Positions 38,252 through 47,482 of a stretch of 64,000 nt of DNA are shown here, piece by piece. Positions within the stretch are counted from its first letter, which is position 1, and every line of letters begins with the position of its first letter. Location: assembly GCF_000622145.1 (NCBI RefSeq), contig NZ_JHWH01000013.1, positions 62,001 to 126,000 on the forward strand, in the 5' to 3' direction. The position numbers were made by a program, and so were the translations under genes. The notes under the pieces are model-generated. The model saw only the letters and a program-made list of their open reading frames with translations. It ran no database searches and had not been told where the DNA came from. This DNA is from Paracoccus yeei ATCC BAA-599. Lineage in GTDB: Bacteria > Pseudomonadota > Alphaproteobacteria > Rhodobacterales > Rhodobacteraceae.

Positions 38252-38278
38252 GGCCCGGGCATCCGTCCGGGCCTTTCC
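38252..38278 (+). terminator. Attenuating hairpin between the binding protein and livG
   Basis: GGCCCGG (38252-38258) pairs with CCGGGCC (38267-38273), and GC/GT extend the stem inward to nine pairs; TTTCC follows. The T-run is weak, which suits partial termination or 3'-end protection inside an operon. Confidence 0.55.
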
Positions 38279-38307
38279 AGAATCAAAACAAGCCCATAGG
38301 GGCGTTT

Positions 38308-38326
38308 CTTCGCGTATTCCGCGAAG
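38308..38326 (+). other. Second hairpin just before the livG ribosome site
   Basis: CTTCGCG (38308-38314) pairs perfectly with CGCGAAG (38320-38326) with a five-base loop. The stem ends a few bases before GGGGAGAG, the livG ribosome-binding site, so it could shape translation or mark an RNA processing point. Confidence 0.45.
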
Positions 38327-38339
38327 TCTGGGGAGAGAC

Positions 38340-39194
38340 ATGATCCAGGTCCACGACCTGCACCGGCATTTCGGCGGCTTCCGCGCCGTGGATGGCGCCA
38401 GCCTGACGATCGAGACCGGCTCGATCACCGGGCTGATCGGCCCCAACGGCGCCGGAAAATCCACCCTGTTCAACGTCATCGCCGGGGTTCTTAAACCGAC
38501 CTCCGGCCGCGTCGTGATGGATGGCGAGGACATCACCGGCCTTGCCCCGCACGACCTGTTCCACAAGGGCCTGCTGCGCACCTTCCAGCTGGCGCATGAA
38601 TTTTCCTCGATGACCGTGCGCGAGAACCTGATGATGGTGCCCGGCGGCCAGACCGGGGAACGGCTGCTGAACACCTGGCTCCGCCGCGCCCGCATCCGGG
38701 ACGAGGAACGCGCCCTGCGCGCCAAGGCGGACGAGGTCCTGGATTTCCTGACCATCAGCCATGTCGCCGATGAAAAGGCCGGCAACCTGTCCGGCGGGCA
38801 GAAAAAGCTGCTGGAACTGGGCCGGACCATGATGGTCGATGCCAAGATCGTCTTTCTGGACGAGGTCGGCGCCGGCGTGAACCGCACGCTTCTGGGCACC
38901 ATCGGCGACGCCATCACCCGGCTGAACCGCGAACGCGGCTATACCTTCTGCGTGATCGAACACGATATGGATTTCATCGGCCGGCTCTGCGACCCGGTCA
39001 TCGTCATGGCCCAGGGCAAGGTGCTGGCGCAGGGCTCCGCCTCCAGCATCATGCAGAACGAGGCCGTGATCGAGGCCTATCTGGGCACCGGCCTGAAGAA
39101 CAAGGTCGCGGCCGAGATCGCGACCGAAACCGCCTCGGGCGAAAGCCACGGCGCCCAGCCGGGCCTCGGCGACGAAGCGAGGGGCCGGCCATGA
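38340..39194 (+). CDS. livG: ABC transporter ATP-binding protein LivG
   Basis: The 284-residue ATPase of the branched-chain amino acid uptake family has Walker A GPNGAGKSTLF, signature LSGGQKKLLELGR and Walker B IVFLDEVGAGV. The Walker B tail lacks the usual Pro (DEP becomes DEV), a substitution common in some LivG proteins. The C-terminus extends about 25 residues beyond the usual end after AYLGTG and is Ala/Glu-rich. It forms a heterodimer with LivF on the inner face of the membrane. GGGAGAG precedes the ATG. Its stop overlaps the livF start by four bases. Confidence 0.9.
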   Translation: MIQVHDLHRHFGGFRAVDGASLTIETGSITGLIGPNGAGKSTLFNVIAGVLKPTSGRVVMDGEDITGLAPHDLFHKGLLRTFQLAHEFSSMTVRENLMMVPGGQTGERLLNTWLRRARIRDEERALRAKADEVLDFLTISHVADEKAGNLSGGQKKLLELGRTMMVDAKIVFLDEVGAGVNRTLLGTIGDAITRLNRERGYTFCVIEHDMDFIGRLCDPVIVMAQGKVLAQGSASSIMQNEAVIEAYLGTGLKNKVAAEIATETASGESHGAQPGLGDEARGRP

Positions 39195-39895
39195 GCTATC
39201 TTTCCGCCACCGACATGCGCGGCGGCTATGGCCGCGCCGACATCCTGAACGGCTGCACGCTGACCGTGGACCAGGGCCAGATCGCCGTGATCGTCGGCCC
39301 GAACGGCGCCGGCAAGTCTACCGCGATGAAGGCCGTCTTCGGCATGCTGAACCTGCGCGAAGGCCGCGTGACCCTGGGGGGCGCGGATATCACCGCCCTG
39401 ACGCCCCAGGAACGCGTGCGCAAGGGCATGGGCTTCGTGCCCCAGACCCACAACATCTTCCCGACCATGACGGTCGAGGAGAACCTGCAGATGGGCGCCT
39501 ATATCCGCGACGACGATTATCGTGACACCATGGCCCAGGTCTATGACCTGTTCCCCGCCGTGGCCGACAAGCGCCGCCAGAACGCGGGCGAGCTTTCGGG
39601 CGGCCAGCGCCAGCAGGTCGCCGTCGGCCGCGCGCTGATGACGAAACCGCGCCTGCTGATGCTGGACGAACCGACCGCCGGCGTCAGCCCCATCGTCATG
39701 GATGAGCTTTTCGACCGCATCATCGAGGTCGCCCGCACCGGCATTTCCATCCTGATGGTCGAACAGAACGCCCGCCAGGCCCTGGAAATCGCCGATATCG
39801 GCTATGTGCTGGTGCAGGGCGCGAACCGCTATACCGACACGGGGGCCGCCCTGCTGGCCGACCCCGAGGTGCGCCGCACCTTCCTGGGGGGCTGA
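39191..39895 (+). CDS. livF: ABC transporter ATP-binding protein LivF
   Basis: The 234-residue second ATPase has Walker A GPNGAGKSTAMK, Q-loop PQTHNIFPTMTV, signature LSGGQRQQVAVGRAL and Walker B LLMLDEPTAGVSP. LivF pairs with LivG to drive import. The start lies in the last four bases of livG, and livH begins three bases after its stop, so translation is tightly coupled. Confidence 0.92.
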   Translation: MSYLSATDMRGGYGRADILNGCTLTVDQGQIAVIVGPNGAGKSTAMKAVFGMLNLREGRVTLGGADITALTPQERVRKGMGFVPQTHNIFPTMTVEENLQMGAYIRDDDYRDTMAQVYDLFPAVADKRRQNAGELSGGQRQQVAVGRALMTKPRLLMLDEPTAGVSPIVMDELFDRIIEVARTGISILMVEQNARQALEIADIGYVLVQGANRYTDTGAALLADPEVRRTFLGG

Positions 39896-39898
39896 GGC

Positions 39899-40900
39899 AT
39901 GGACATCCTGAACGCGCTGGTGGCGCTTTTGAACTTTGTCGTCATCCCCGCCGCCGCCTATGGCGCGCAGCTTGCGCTGGGGGCGCTGGGAGTCACGCTG
40001 ATCTATGGCATCCTGCGGTTTTCGAACTTCGCCCATGGCGACACCATGGCCTTCGGCACCGCGCTGGTGATCCTGGTGACCTGGGGCCTGCAGGCGCTGG
40101 GGATCGGCCTTGGCCCGCTGCCGACGGCGCTTCTGGCCCTGCCCTTCGGCATCGCGCTCTGCTGCCTGCTGGTCCTTGGCACCGACCGCGCCGTCTATCG
40201 CTTCTACCGCAGGCAGCGGTCGGCCCCGATCATCCTGGTCATGGCCTCGGTCGGCGTCATGTTCATCATGAACGGCCTGACCCGCCTGGTCATCGGCGTG
40301 GACGAGATCCGCTTCGACGACGGCGCCCGCTTCCTGATCTCGGTCCAGGACTTTCGCGCCTGGACCGGGCTGACCGAGGGGCTGTCCCTGCGTCTCAGCC
40401 AGGGCCTGACGCTGGGCATCACGGCGCTGGCGTGCTGGGCGCTGTTCCGCTTCCTCAGCCGCTCGAAATCCGGCAAGGCCATGCGCGCCTATGCCGACAA
40501 CGAGGATCTGGCGCTTCTTTCGGGCATCGACCCCGAACGCGTGGTGCGCCTGACCTGGATCATCGCGACGGCGCTGGCGGTGACGGCGGGCACGCTTTAC
40601 GGGCTCGACAAATCCTTCAAGGTCTTCAACTACTTCCAGATCCTGCTGCCGATCTTTGCGGCCTCCATCGTGGGGGGCCTGGGCAATCCGCTGGGCGCCG
40701 TCGCGGGCGGCTTCATCGTCGCCTTCTCCGAGGTCGCGGTGACCTATCCCTGGAAGAAGGTCGCGGGCTATCTGGGCGTTCAGTCGGACGGGCTGCTGCA
40801 ACTGCTGTCCACCGAATACAAGTTCGCGGTCAGCTTCGTGATCCTGATCGTGGTGCTGCTGTTCCGGCCGACCGGCCTGTTCCGCGGCAAAAGCTATTAA
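39899..40900 (+). CDS. livH: Branched-chain amino acid-type ABC permease LivH
   Basis: The 333-residue inner-membrane permease has eight to nine helices and the family's early AALGVTLIYGILRFSNFAHGD segment, the site recognised in LivH proteins. The cytoplasmic coupling loop contains KAMRAYADNEDLALLSGID. The late ASIVGGLGNPLGAVAGG stretch is also typical. It forms the pore with LivM. It sits three bases after livF and 12 bases before livM. Confidence 0.92.
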   Translation: MDILNALVALLNFVVIPAAAYGAQLALGALGVTLIYGILRFSNFAHGDTMAFGTALVILVTWGLQALGIGLGPLPTALLALPFGIALCCLLVLGTDRAVYRFYRRQRSAPIILVMASVGVMFIMNGLTRLVIGVDEIRFDDGARFLISVQDFRAWTGLTEGLSLRLSQGLTLGITALACWALFRFLSRSKSGKAMRAYADNEDLALLSGIDPERVVRLTWIIATALAVTAGTLYGLDKSFKVFNYFQILLPIFAASIVGGLGNPLGAVAGGFIVAFSEVAVTYPWKKVAGYLGVQSDGLLQLLSTEYKFAVSFVILIVVLLFRPTGLFRGKSY

Positions 40901-40912
40901 GGGGGCCAAGCG

Positions 40913-42253
40913 ATGTCGACGAACCGTCAAGCCGAAGCCACCAGCCGCTGGCGCGCGCCCCTGGTCTTTCTGCTGATCGCCGTCCTTTTCGTGCTCGAAG
41001 GGACCACCCGCAACATGCTGTTTTCCGGCAGCTGGAACTCGGCGCTGGCCATCCTGAACATGGGGCTGATCTCGGCCGTCATGGCGCTTGGGGTGAACAT
41101 GCAATGGGGCTATGCGGGCCTCTTCAACGCGGGCGTGGTGGGCTTCGTCGCACTTGGCGCGCTGGGGCCGGTGCTGGTCGCGACCGCGCCGGTGCCGGGC
41201 GCCTGGGCCGCCGGCGGCCCGCGCGTCTTGCTGGCGCTGGCCGTGGGGCTGGGCACGCTGGCGCTTGCCGCGCTGACTTGGCGCCGGCTGCGGGGCTGGC
41301 CGCGCGTGCCGGCGCTGATCGGCGTGCTGGTGCTGGGCTTCGTCCTTTACCGCGAACTCTTCGACCCCGCCGTCATGGCGATCGAGGCGAACAACGCCGC
41401 CTCCGCCGGCAACATCGGCGGCCTCGGCTGGCCGGTGCTGCTGGGCTGGCCGGTCGGCGCGGCCTTCGCCGCCGCCGCCGCCTGGGGCGTGGGCAAGGTC
41501 GCGCTCGGCCTGCGCTCGGATTATCTCGCCATCGCCACGCTCGGCATCGGCGAAATCATCGTCGCCGTCCTTCGCAACGAGGAATGGCTGGCGCGCGGCG
41601 TCAAGAACATCTCGGGCATCCCCCGCCCCGTACCCTACGAACTCGACCTGCAGAACGACCCCGGCTTTGCGGCCCGCGCGGCGGATTGGGGCATGGACCC
41701 GGCCACCGCCTCGGGCATCTGGGTCAAGCTGCTTTACGCGGGCCTTTTCGGCCTCGTCCTCCTGGCGCTGATCCTGCTGGCCGAACTTGCGCTGAAATCC
41801 CCCTGGGGCCGCATGATGCGCGCCATCCGCGACAACGAGACGGCGGCCGAGGCGATGGGCAAGAACGTCACCGGCCGGCATCTGCAGATCTTCGTCATCG
41901 GCTCGGCGGTGATCGGGCTTGGCGGCGCGATGATGGTGACGCTGGACGGGCTTCTGTCGCCCGGCGGCTTCAACCCGCTGCGCTATACCTTCGTCATCTG
42001 GGTCATGGTCATCGTCGGCGGCTCGGGCAACAACTGGGGGGCGGTGCTGGGGGCCGTGCTGATCTGGTATCTCTGGATCAAGGCCGAGGTCTGGGGCCCC
42101 GCCTTCATGCACATGGTCACGCTGCCCCTGCCCGAAGGCGGGCTCAAGACGCAGCTTCTGGGCGGCGCGCCGCACATGCGCTTCATCGCGATGGGGCTGG
42201 TGCTGCTTCTGGTGCTGCGCTTCGCCCCGCGCGGCCTGGTCCCGGAAAAATAG
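40913..42253 (+). CDS. livM: Branched-chain amino acid-type ABC permease LivM
   Basis: The 446-residue second permease subunit has about ten helices. The segment [21 protein letters not shown] and the coupling loop [20 protein letters not shown] are LivM hallmarks, and the C-terminal GLVPEK ends the usual fold. A long middle stretch (about 75-165) with extra hydrophobic segments makes it larger than many relatives. It closes the transporter operon; uvrB starts 88 bases downstream with its own ribosome site. Confidence 0.9.
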   Translation: MSTNRQAEATSRWRAPLVFLLIAVLFVLEGTTRNMLFSGSWNSALAILNMGLISAVMALGVNMQWGYAGLFNAGVVGFVALGALGPVLVATAPVPGAWAAGGPRVLLALAVGLGTLALAALTWRRLRGWPRVPALIGVLVLGFVLYRELFDPAVMAIEANNAASAGNIGGLGWPVLLGWPVGAAFAAAAAWGVGKVALGLRSDYLAIATLGIGEIIVAVLRNEEWLARGVKNISGIPRPVPYELDLQNDPGFAARAADWGMDPATASGIWVKLLYAGLFGLVLLALILLAELALKSPWGRMMRAIRDNETAAEAMGKNVTGRHLQIFVIGSAVIGLGGAMMVTLDGLLSPGGFNPLRYTFVIWVMVIVGGSGNNWGAVLGAVLIWYLWIKAEVWGPAFMHMVTLPLPEGGLKTQLLGGAPHMRFIAMGLVLLLVLRFAPRGLVPEK

Positions 42254-42341
42254 CCGGCCGCGCCATCGGGATCTTTTCCGCCCGCCGGGACTTGCATCGG
42301 CGGGCGAAAGCGCCAGATTGGACCGGAACAAAGGTGAAACG

Positions 42342-44528
42342 ATGGGTCACAACAACACCAACGCCCCGGTCCTGCGCTTTCCCGAGGTCAGCCGCCCCAA
42401 GCTGGAAGGCGGCAAGCGCTTCGTCATGCAATCCGAATTCCAGCCCGCCGGCGACCAGCCGACCGCCATCGCCGAACTGGCCGAAGGCGTGACGGCCGGC
42501 GAACGCAACCAGGTCCTTCTGGGCGCGACCGGCACCGGCAAGACCTACACCATGGCCAAGGTGATCGAGGCGACGCAGCGCCCCGCCATCATCCTGGCGC
42601 CGAACAAGACGCTCGCCGCCCAGCTTTACGGCGAATTCAAGGGCTTCTTCCCCGACAACGCCGTCGAATACTTCGTCAGCTACTACGACTACTACCAGCC
42701 CGAAGCCTATGTGGCCCGCAGCGATACCTATATCGAGAAGGAAAGCCAGATCAACGAGGCCATCGACCGGATGCGCCACTCGGCCACGCGGGCGCTTCTG
42801 GAACGCGACGACGTCATCATCGTGGCCTCGGTCTCCTGCATCTACGGCATCGGCTCGGTCGAGACCTATTCGGCCATGACCCAGGACATGATCGTCGGCC
42901 AGCAATACGAACAGCGCGGCTTCATCAACGAACTGGTGGCCCAGCAGTACAAGCGCCTGGACGCCGCCTTCCAGCGCGGCGGCTTCCGCGTGCGCGGCGA
43001 CTTGGTCGAGGTCTGGCCCGCCCACCTCGAGGATCGCGCCTGGCGCTTCGACTTCTTCGGCAACGAACTTGAGGCGATCACCGAATTCGACCCGCTGACC
43101 GGGGCGAAAACCGACAGCTTCAAGCAGATCCGCATCTACGCCAACAGCCACTACGTCACCCCGCGCCCGACTTTGCAGCAGGCGATCAAGGGGATACGCG
43201 CCGAACTTCAGGGGCGCCTCAAGCAGTTGACCGACGAAGGCAAGCTGCTGGAAGCGCAGCGGCTGGAGCAGCGCACGAACTTTGACCTGGAAATGCTTGA
43301 AGCGACTGGGGTTTGCAACGGCATCGAAAACTACAGCCGCTACCTGACCGGCCGCGCGCCCGGTGAGCCGCCGCCGACGCTGTTCGAATTCATCCCCGAC
43401 AATGCCATCGTCTTTGCAGATGAATCGCACGTCTCGGTGCCGCAGATCGGCGGCATGTATCGCGGCGACTTCCGGCGCAAGTTCACGCTGGCCGAACACG
43501 GCTTCCGCCTGCCCAGCTGCATGGACAACCGTCCGCTGAAGTTCGAGGAATGGGACGCCATGCGCCCGCAATCGGTCTTCGTCAGCGCCACCCCCGCCGA
43601 TTGGGAACTGGACCAGACCGGCGGCGTCTTCACCGAACAGATCATCCGCCCCACCGGCCTGATCGACCCGCAGATCGAGATCCGGCCGGTCGAGATGCAG
43701 GTCGACGACCTGCTGGACGAGGTGCGCAAGGTCTCGGCCGCGGGCCTGCGCACGCTGGTCACCACGCTGACCAAGCGCATGGCCGAGGACCTGACCGAAT
43801 ACCTGCACGAACAGGGCATCCGCATCCGCTACATGCACAGCGACATCGACACGATCGAACGCATCGAGATCCTGCGCGACCTGCGCCTGGGCGCCTTCGA
43901 CGTGCTGGTGGGCATCAACCTGCTGCGCGAAGGCCTTGATATTCCTGAATGCGGCCTTGTCGCCATCCTCGACGCCGACAAGGAAGGCTTCCTGCGCTCG
44001 GAAACCTCGCTCATCCAGACCATCGGCCGCGCCGCGCGCAACGCCGAAGGCCGCGTCATCATGTATGCCGACCGCATAACCGGCAGCATGGAACGCGCCA
44101 TGGCCGAAACCGAACGCCGCCGGCAAAAGCAGATGGCCTACAACATCGAACACGGCATCACGCCGCAGACGGTCCGGAAGAACGTCGAGGATGTGCTGGC
44201 CGGTCTCTGGCAGGGCGACACCGACCAGTCGCGCGTCACCGCCAAGGTCGACCGGCCCATGGTCGGCGCGAACCTGGCGGCCCATCTGGACGCGCTGCGC
44301 GCCCAGATGCGCAAGGCCGCCGAGAACCTGGAGTTCGAGGAAGCCGCCCGCCTGCGCGACGAGGTGAAGCGCCTCGAGGTGGTCGAACTGGCCGTCGCCG
44401 ACGACCCGCTGGCCCGGCAATCGGTGATCGAGGAGGCGGCGGAAGAGGCGATGAAGGCTTCGGGCCGCTCGACCGCCGGCCGCGCCGGTCAGCGCGGCGG
44501 CAACAAGCGGTCGAAACGCCACCGCTAG
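42342..44528 (+). CDS. uvrB: Excinuclease ABC subunit B
   Basis: UvrB (728 residues) is the damage-verifying helicase-like subunit of nucleotide excision repair. Walker A GATGTGKT (61-68) is followed by the beta-hairpin [12 protein letters not shown], helicase motifs such as [18 protein letters not shown] and IGRAARN, and a C-terminal UVR coiled-coil that binds UvrC ([28 protein letters not shown]; the key feature is the paired acidic/basic helix). The ATG at 42342 has AAGGTG six bases upstream; a TTG 24 bases earlier is less likely. The C-terminus is basic. It converges on the I78 inhibitor gene across the triple palindrome. Confidence 0.97.
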   Translation: MGHNNTNAPVLRFPEVSRPKLEGGKRFVMQSEFQPAGDQPTAIAELAEGVTAGERNQVLLGATGTGKTYTMAKVIEATQRPAIILAPNKTLAAQLYGEFKGFFPDNAVEYFVSYYDYYQPEAYVARSDTYIEKESQINEAIDRMRHSATRALLERDDVIIVASVSCIYGIGSVETYSAMTQDMIVGQQYEQRGFINELVAQQYKRLDAAFQRGGFRVRGDLVEVWPAHLEDRAWRFDFFGNELEAITEFDPLTGAKTDSFKQIRIYANSHYVTPRPTLQQAIKGIRAELQGRLKQLTDEGKLLEAQRLEQRTNFDLEMLEATGVCNGIENYSRYLTGRAPGEPPPTLFEFIPDNAIVFADESHVSVPQIGGMYRGDFRRKFTLAEHGFRLPSCMDNRPLKFEEWDAMRPQSVFVSATPADWELDQTGGVFTEQIIRPTGLIDPQIEIRPVEMQVDDLLDEVRKVSAAGLRTLVTTLTKRMAEDLTEYLHEQGIRIRYMHSDIDTIERIEILRDLRLGAFDVLVGINLLREGLDIPECGLVAILDADKEGFLRSETSLIQTIGRAARNAEGRVIMYADRITGSMERAMAETERRRQKQMAYNIEHGITPQTVRKNVEDVLAGLWQGDTDQSRVTAKVDRPMVGANLAAHLDALRAQMRKAAENLEFEEAARLRDEVKRLEVVELAVADDPLARQSVIEEAAEEAMKASGRSTAGRAGQRGGNKRSKRHR

Positions 44529-44557
44529 ACGGCGGCACGGGTGGATCGCGCCCGCGC

Positions 44558-44647
44558 CGTCAGCTTCAACTGACGCGCTCCAGCGGTTCGGTGTCGTCAG
44601 CGTCAGCTGATGCGCCAGCCGCCCCGCGCCGTCAGCCGCAGCTGACC
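44558..44647. repeat. Three tandem 18-bp palindromes between uvrB and the inhibitor gene
   Basis: CGTCAGCTTCAACTGACG (44558-44575), CGTCAGCGTCAGCTGATG (44595-44612) and CGTCAGCCGCAGCTGACC (44630-44647) start 37 and 35 bases apart. The third copy covers the stop codon of the inhibitor gene, so the others look like duplicated copies of that gene's 3' end; together they may terminate both converging transcripts. Confidence 0.65.
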
Positions 44648-44919
44648 CGCACCAGGCGTCCCGTGCGGTCGTGTTCAAAGTTCAGGCGGGCGGCGTTGAA
44701 ATCCATCGTCACCGGGTCGCCCGTCCGATAGACCCGGTAGGGCGTATTGGCCGGAACGCTGATCGTGGTCCCCTGCTGACCCACCAGCGCCAGGTAACGG
44801 CTCGCGCCGCAGGTATCGTCCTGGATCGCGACCGGGGGCATCGGCGTCGGCTCGGGCGGTTCGGGCAGGCAGGCGGCAAGGACGGGAACAAGCACCAGAA
44901 CAGGCAGGATCTGCTTCAC
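44632..44919 (-). CDS. I78-family peptidase inhibitor lipoprotein
   Basis: The 95-residue exported lipoprotein has a signal peptide with the lipobox LAAC (Cys17), a proline-rich linker and one I78 inhibitor domain. The family features are visible: CGASRYLALVGQ after the linker, a predicted reactive loop around RVYRTGDPVTMDF, then ARLNFEHDRTGRLVRVSCG, where Cys37 and the last Cys probably form a disulfide. I78 proteins inhibit serine proteases, so a role in protecting the envelope is likely. The target is unknown. Confidence 0.8.
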   Translation of the reverse strand: MKQILPVLVLVPVLAACLPEPPEPTPMPPVAIQDDTCGASRYLALVGQQGTTISVPANTPYRVYRTGDPVTMDFNAARLNFEHDRTGRLVRVSCG

Positions 44920-45015
44920 GGGACGTTCTCCTTGTGGCGGGGAGTCGCCGCCCGAACGCCGCTGCCGGCAAAAGGTTTCCCGAAATCGCGCCGCGCCGGC
45001 GGAACCCCGCCGCCC

Positions 45016-45654
45016 TCAGGGCAGCCAGCTCAGCACCTCGTCGGTCAGCGCGTCCACCTCGGCTCGGGCGGCGGGGTTGCCGCGCGCGCCGTCCGCGGCC
45101 CCCAGCCCCTGGCCCAGGGTCTCGGCGTAAAGCACCCGGTTCGCGACCTGCGCCGCCGCCACCTCGGCGCCAAGCTCGGCGGCCTTCTGGGCGATTTCGG
45201 CGGCCAGCCGCGTGTGGGGCCGGGTCCGGTTCAGGACGATCAGCGTGTCGCATTTCTCGCGCCGCGCCAGGTCCAGCACCCCCTCGGTCGCCCACAGGTC
45301 GACCTGGCTGGTGGCGACCGGGACCAGCACCAGGTCGGCCACCCGCAGCGCCGGGCGCAGGTCGCTGTCGATCTTGGGCGGCGTGTCGATGATGACGTAA
45401 TCGAAGCGCTTCTTCAGCTTCTCCGATTCGTAGCTCGCCCCCCAGGCCGACGAGGTGGTGAACTCCAGCGCCTCGTCCTCGCCCAGGCGGTCCAGCCGCT
45501 CCAGGAACCAGCGGCCCAGGCTGCCCTGCGGATCGGTGTCCAGCAGCGCGACCGAATGGCCCCGCCCCCGCAAGGTCGCGGCCAGGTTGACCGCGATGGT
45601 CGTCTTGCCCGACCCGCCCTTCTGCTGCGCGACGGTAATGATGCGCCCTGCCAT
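45016..45654 (-). CDS. Orphan ParA-family ATPase
   Basis: The 212-residue deviant Walker ATPase opens with IITVAQQKGGSGKTT (Walker A at 12-19, including the signature Lys). It has the Walker A' Asp in LLDTDPQGSLGRW and Walker B in YVIIDTPPKID. These proteins use ATP-dependent dimers on DNA or membrane to position cargo such as plasmids, chemoreceptor arrays or microcompartments. No parB, partner gene or centromere-like repeats lie beside it, so it is unlikely to be a plasmid partition gene. The start ATG follows GGGGGG-rich sequence. The cargo is unknown. Confidence 0.85.
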   Translation of the reverse strand: MAGRIITVAQQKGGSGKTTIAVNLAATLRGRGHSVALLDTDPQGSLGRWFLERLDRLGEDEALEFTTSSAWGASYESEKLKKRFDYVIIDTPPKIDSDLRPALRVADLVLVPVATSQVDLWATEGVLDLARREKCDTLIVLNRTRPHTRLAAEIAQKAAELGAEVAAAQVANRVLYAETLGQGLGAADGARGNPAARAEVDALTDEVLSWLP

Positions 45655-45761
45655 CTGCCCCCCTTTCCGGTTCTCCGGTTCCCGCCCAGACTAGGGGCAA
45701 GCGCGCGCCGATGCATCGGTTTTTTCGCAGCTGCGGCATCGGCCCCGGCGGCCGGGCGCGG

Positions 45762-46085
45762 TCAGGCGGGCCAGGTGCCGATGACCTCGTACATGACCGG
45801 CTCGAAATGGCGGCACATGGCATTGATGGCGCGGTTTCTTTCGCGCATCTCGGGGCTGCGCAGCATGGCCTGGTAATCGCGCCGGTCGCGCCATTGCGAA
45901 TAGGTGGCGATGCGGGTCTGTGCGTCGTTCAGGTGCACCGCGCCCGAGACATAGCCCGGCTGATGCCGGATCACCCGGTCATAGGCCTCGCTCAGCGCAT
46001 CCAGCACGTCATGCGCGCTGCCGGGCGTCACCTCGAAGGTGCAGATCACGGTCTGCCCCTGAAAGTCGTTCGAGATCTGGGTCAT
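45762..46085 (-). CDS. Antibiotic biosynthesis monooxygenase (ABM) domain protein
   Basis: The 107-residue protein is a single ferredoxin-like ABM domain (about 12-100), with VICTFEVTPGSAHDVLDAL and ATYSQWRDRRDYQAMLRSPEM, the Trp-containing strand typical of the family. Members include cofactor-free quinol monooxygenases and haem-degrading enzymes; the fold also occurs without activity. No neighbouring gene explains it. The gap to the ParA gene contains a 12-bp palindrome, CCGATGCATCGG (45708-45719), followed by six Ts on the forward strand. Confidence 0.75.
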   Translation of the reverse strand: MTQISNDFQGQTVICTFEVTPGSAHDVLDALSEAYDRVIRHQPGYVSGAVHLNDAQTRIATYSQWRDRRDYQAMLRSPEMRERNRAINAMCRHFEPVMYEVIGTWPA

Positions 46086-46160
46086 GGCTGGCTCTCCCTC
46101 TGGCTCGCTTCAGGATAGCGCAGCCGCCCCGCCCGCAAAGCCGAAAAATCGCAATCCCCC

Positions 46161-46232
46161 AGGCTTCTTTCTTGCCGAAATATCCCGGGGGGGGGGTGAG
46201 GAGCGCCAGCTCCGAGGGGGGCAGAGCCCCCC
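46161..46232 (+). repeat. Composite dispersed repeat, copy 5
   Basis: The head CTTTCTTG-CCG-AAATATCC (46168-46185) is followed by a G-run, a small stem GGAGC-gcca-GCTCC (46200-46213) and a second stem GGGGGGC-aga-GCCCCCC (46216-46232). The layout equals the copy at 18832-18903, but the first stem has different paired bases. It fills part of the 335-base gap before the dipeptidase gene. Confidence 0.65.
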
Positions 46233-46242
46233 ACCGCCGCGG

Positions 46243-46286
46243 CATACGCCCTGTGTACGCCCGGTGTACGCAGGCTGTACGCCTGT
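46243..46286 (+). repeat. Four 11-bp tandem repeats with TGTACGC core
   Basis: TACGC cores recur exactly every 11 bases: CATACGC at 46243, then TGTACGC at 46254, 46265 and 46276. The phasing equals about one helical turn. They lie 135-178 bases before the dipeptidase start, in the only gap above 300 bases in the window; the rest of the gap holds the repeat at 46161-46232 and no recognisable gene. Confidence 0.7.
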
Positions 46287-46420
46287 CACGGCCGAAATCC
46301 CAGCAATCGCGGGGTTTCCCGCGTCCCGACCCCGACCCGGTGCACTGCGCAACGCGCACCCTGTTGCAGCCCCCGGCCAGGGCGCGCATGGTGCCGCCCG
46401 TGAACAAGGGGGCAGCGCCA

Positions 46421-47470
46421 ATGATTCCGGTCTTCGACGGACACAACGACTTCCTGCAGCGCATGGTGGCCGCCGGGCCGCAGCGCGACCGGCTGTGGCT
46501 TTCGGGCGACGGCACCGGCCATCTCGACCTGCCGCGCATGCAGGCGGGCGGCTTCGTCGGCGGCTTCTTCGCGATCTGGACCCCCTCGCCCGCGTCCGAG
46601 GACGACACGCTTGCCGCCGTGCTCAAGGCCAACCCGCCCTTCGCCCTACCCCTGCCCGACGAGGTGGCGCTGGCCGACGCCCTGCCCCATGCCTTCGCCC
46701 AGGCCGGCCACCTTCTGGCGATGGAGCGCACGGGCCGTCTGACCGTCTGCAAGACCGCCGCCCAGATCCGCGACACCATCGCGAAAGGCCGCATCGCCGC
46801 CATCCTGCACATCGAGGGCGCCGAGCCGATCCCCGATCTCGACGCGCTCCATGTCTGGCACGCGATGGGCCTGCGCTCGCTGGGTCCCGTGTGGTCGCGC
46901 CCGACCCGCTACGGCCACGGCGTGCCCTTCGCCTTTCCCTCCTCGCCCGATACCGGGCCGGGCCTGACGGCCGCGGGCAAGGCCTTGGTGCGGGAATGCA
47001 ACCAGCTGAAAATCATGCTGGATCTGTCGCACCTGAACGAACGCGGCTTTGACGACGTGGCGGCGCTGTCGGACGCGCCGCTGGTCGCCAGCCACAGCTG
47101 CGCCCATGCCGTGGCGCCCAGTTCGCGCAACCTGACCGACCGCCAGCTTGACGCCATCGCCGCGACCGGCGGCCTGGTCGGGCTGAACTATGCGGTGGGA
47201 TTCCTGCACCCGCAGGGCCGGCGCGAGCCGATGCGCGGCTTCGACATCGTGCTGCGCCACCTCGACCACCTGCTGGAAAAGCTGGGCGAGGAGGGGGTGG
47301 CGCTGGGGTCCGACTATGACGGCGCCCAGATGCCCGAGGATCTGGCCGACGCCTCGATGCTGCAGAACCTGACCCAGGCGATGCTGGGGCATGGCTACGA
47401 CCGCGCGCTGGTCGAAAAGATCGCCTGGAAGAACTGGCTGTCCGTGCTGGAACGGACCTGGGGCGCCTGA
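46421..47470 (+). CDS. Renal dipeptidase-type membrane dipeptidase (M19)
   Basis: The 349-residue metallopeptidase has the M19 zinc ligands in order: HND (His8, Asp10 in FDGHNDF), the bridging Glu in LHIEGAEP, a His in SHSCAHAV and the Asp in LGSDYDGA. It cleaves dipeptides, including D-residue-containing ones; no signal peptide is visible, so it is probably cytosolic. The ATG at 46421 has AAGGGGG nine bases upstream; an in-frame ATG at 46388 would add 11 residues. It converges on ppx with 12 bases between stops. Paracoccus relatives often sit near pyrroloquinoline or betaine genes, but nothing of that kind is seen here. Confidence 0.9.
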   Translation: MIPVFDGHNDFLQRMVAAGPQRDRLWLSGDGTGHLDLPRMQAGGFVGGFFAIWTPSPASEDDTLAAVLKANPPFALPLPDEVALADALPHAFAQAGHLLAMERTGRLTVCKTAAQIRDTIAKGRIAAILHIEGAEPIPDLDALHVWHAMGLRSLGPVWSRPTRYGHGVPFAFPSSPDTGPGLTAAGKALVRECNQLKIMLDLSHLNERGFDDVAALSDAPLVASHSCAHAVAPSSRNLTDRQLDAIAATGGLVGLNYAVGFLHPQGRREPMRGFDIVLRHLDHLLEKLGEEGVALGSDYDGAQMPEDLADASMLQNLTQAMLGHGYDRALVEKIAWKNWLSVLERTWGA

Positions 47471-47482
47471 GGCGCCCTGGTC

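Noticed and set aside
45016..45654. Plasmid partition system or integrated plasmid
   Set aside because: No parB, replication gene or centromere-like repeats accompany the ParA gene, and flanking genes are chromosomal housekeeping genes.
45708..45725. Terminator formed by CCGATGCATCGG plus six Ts
   Set aside because: A hairpin would have only four pairs with a four-base loop, and the T-run is on the strand opposite to both neighbouring genes.
46243..46286. CRISPR-like array
   Set aside because: Units are 11 bases with no spacers, far too short for repeats and spacers, and no cas genes are present.
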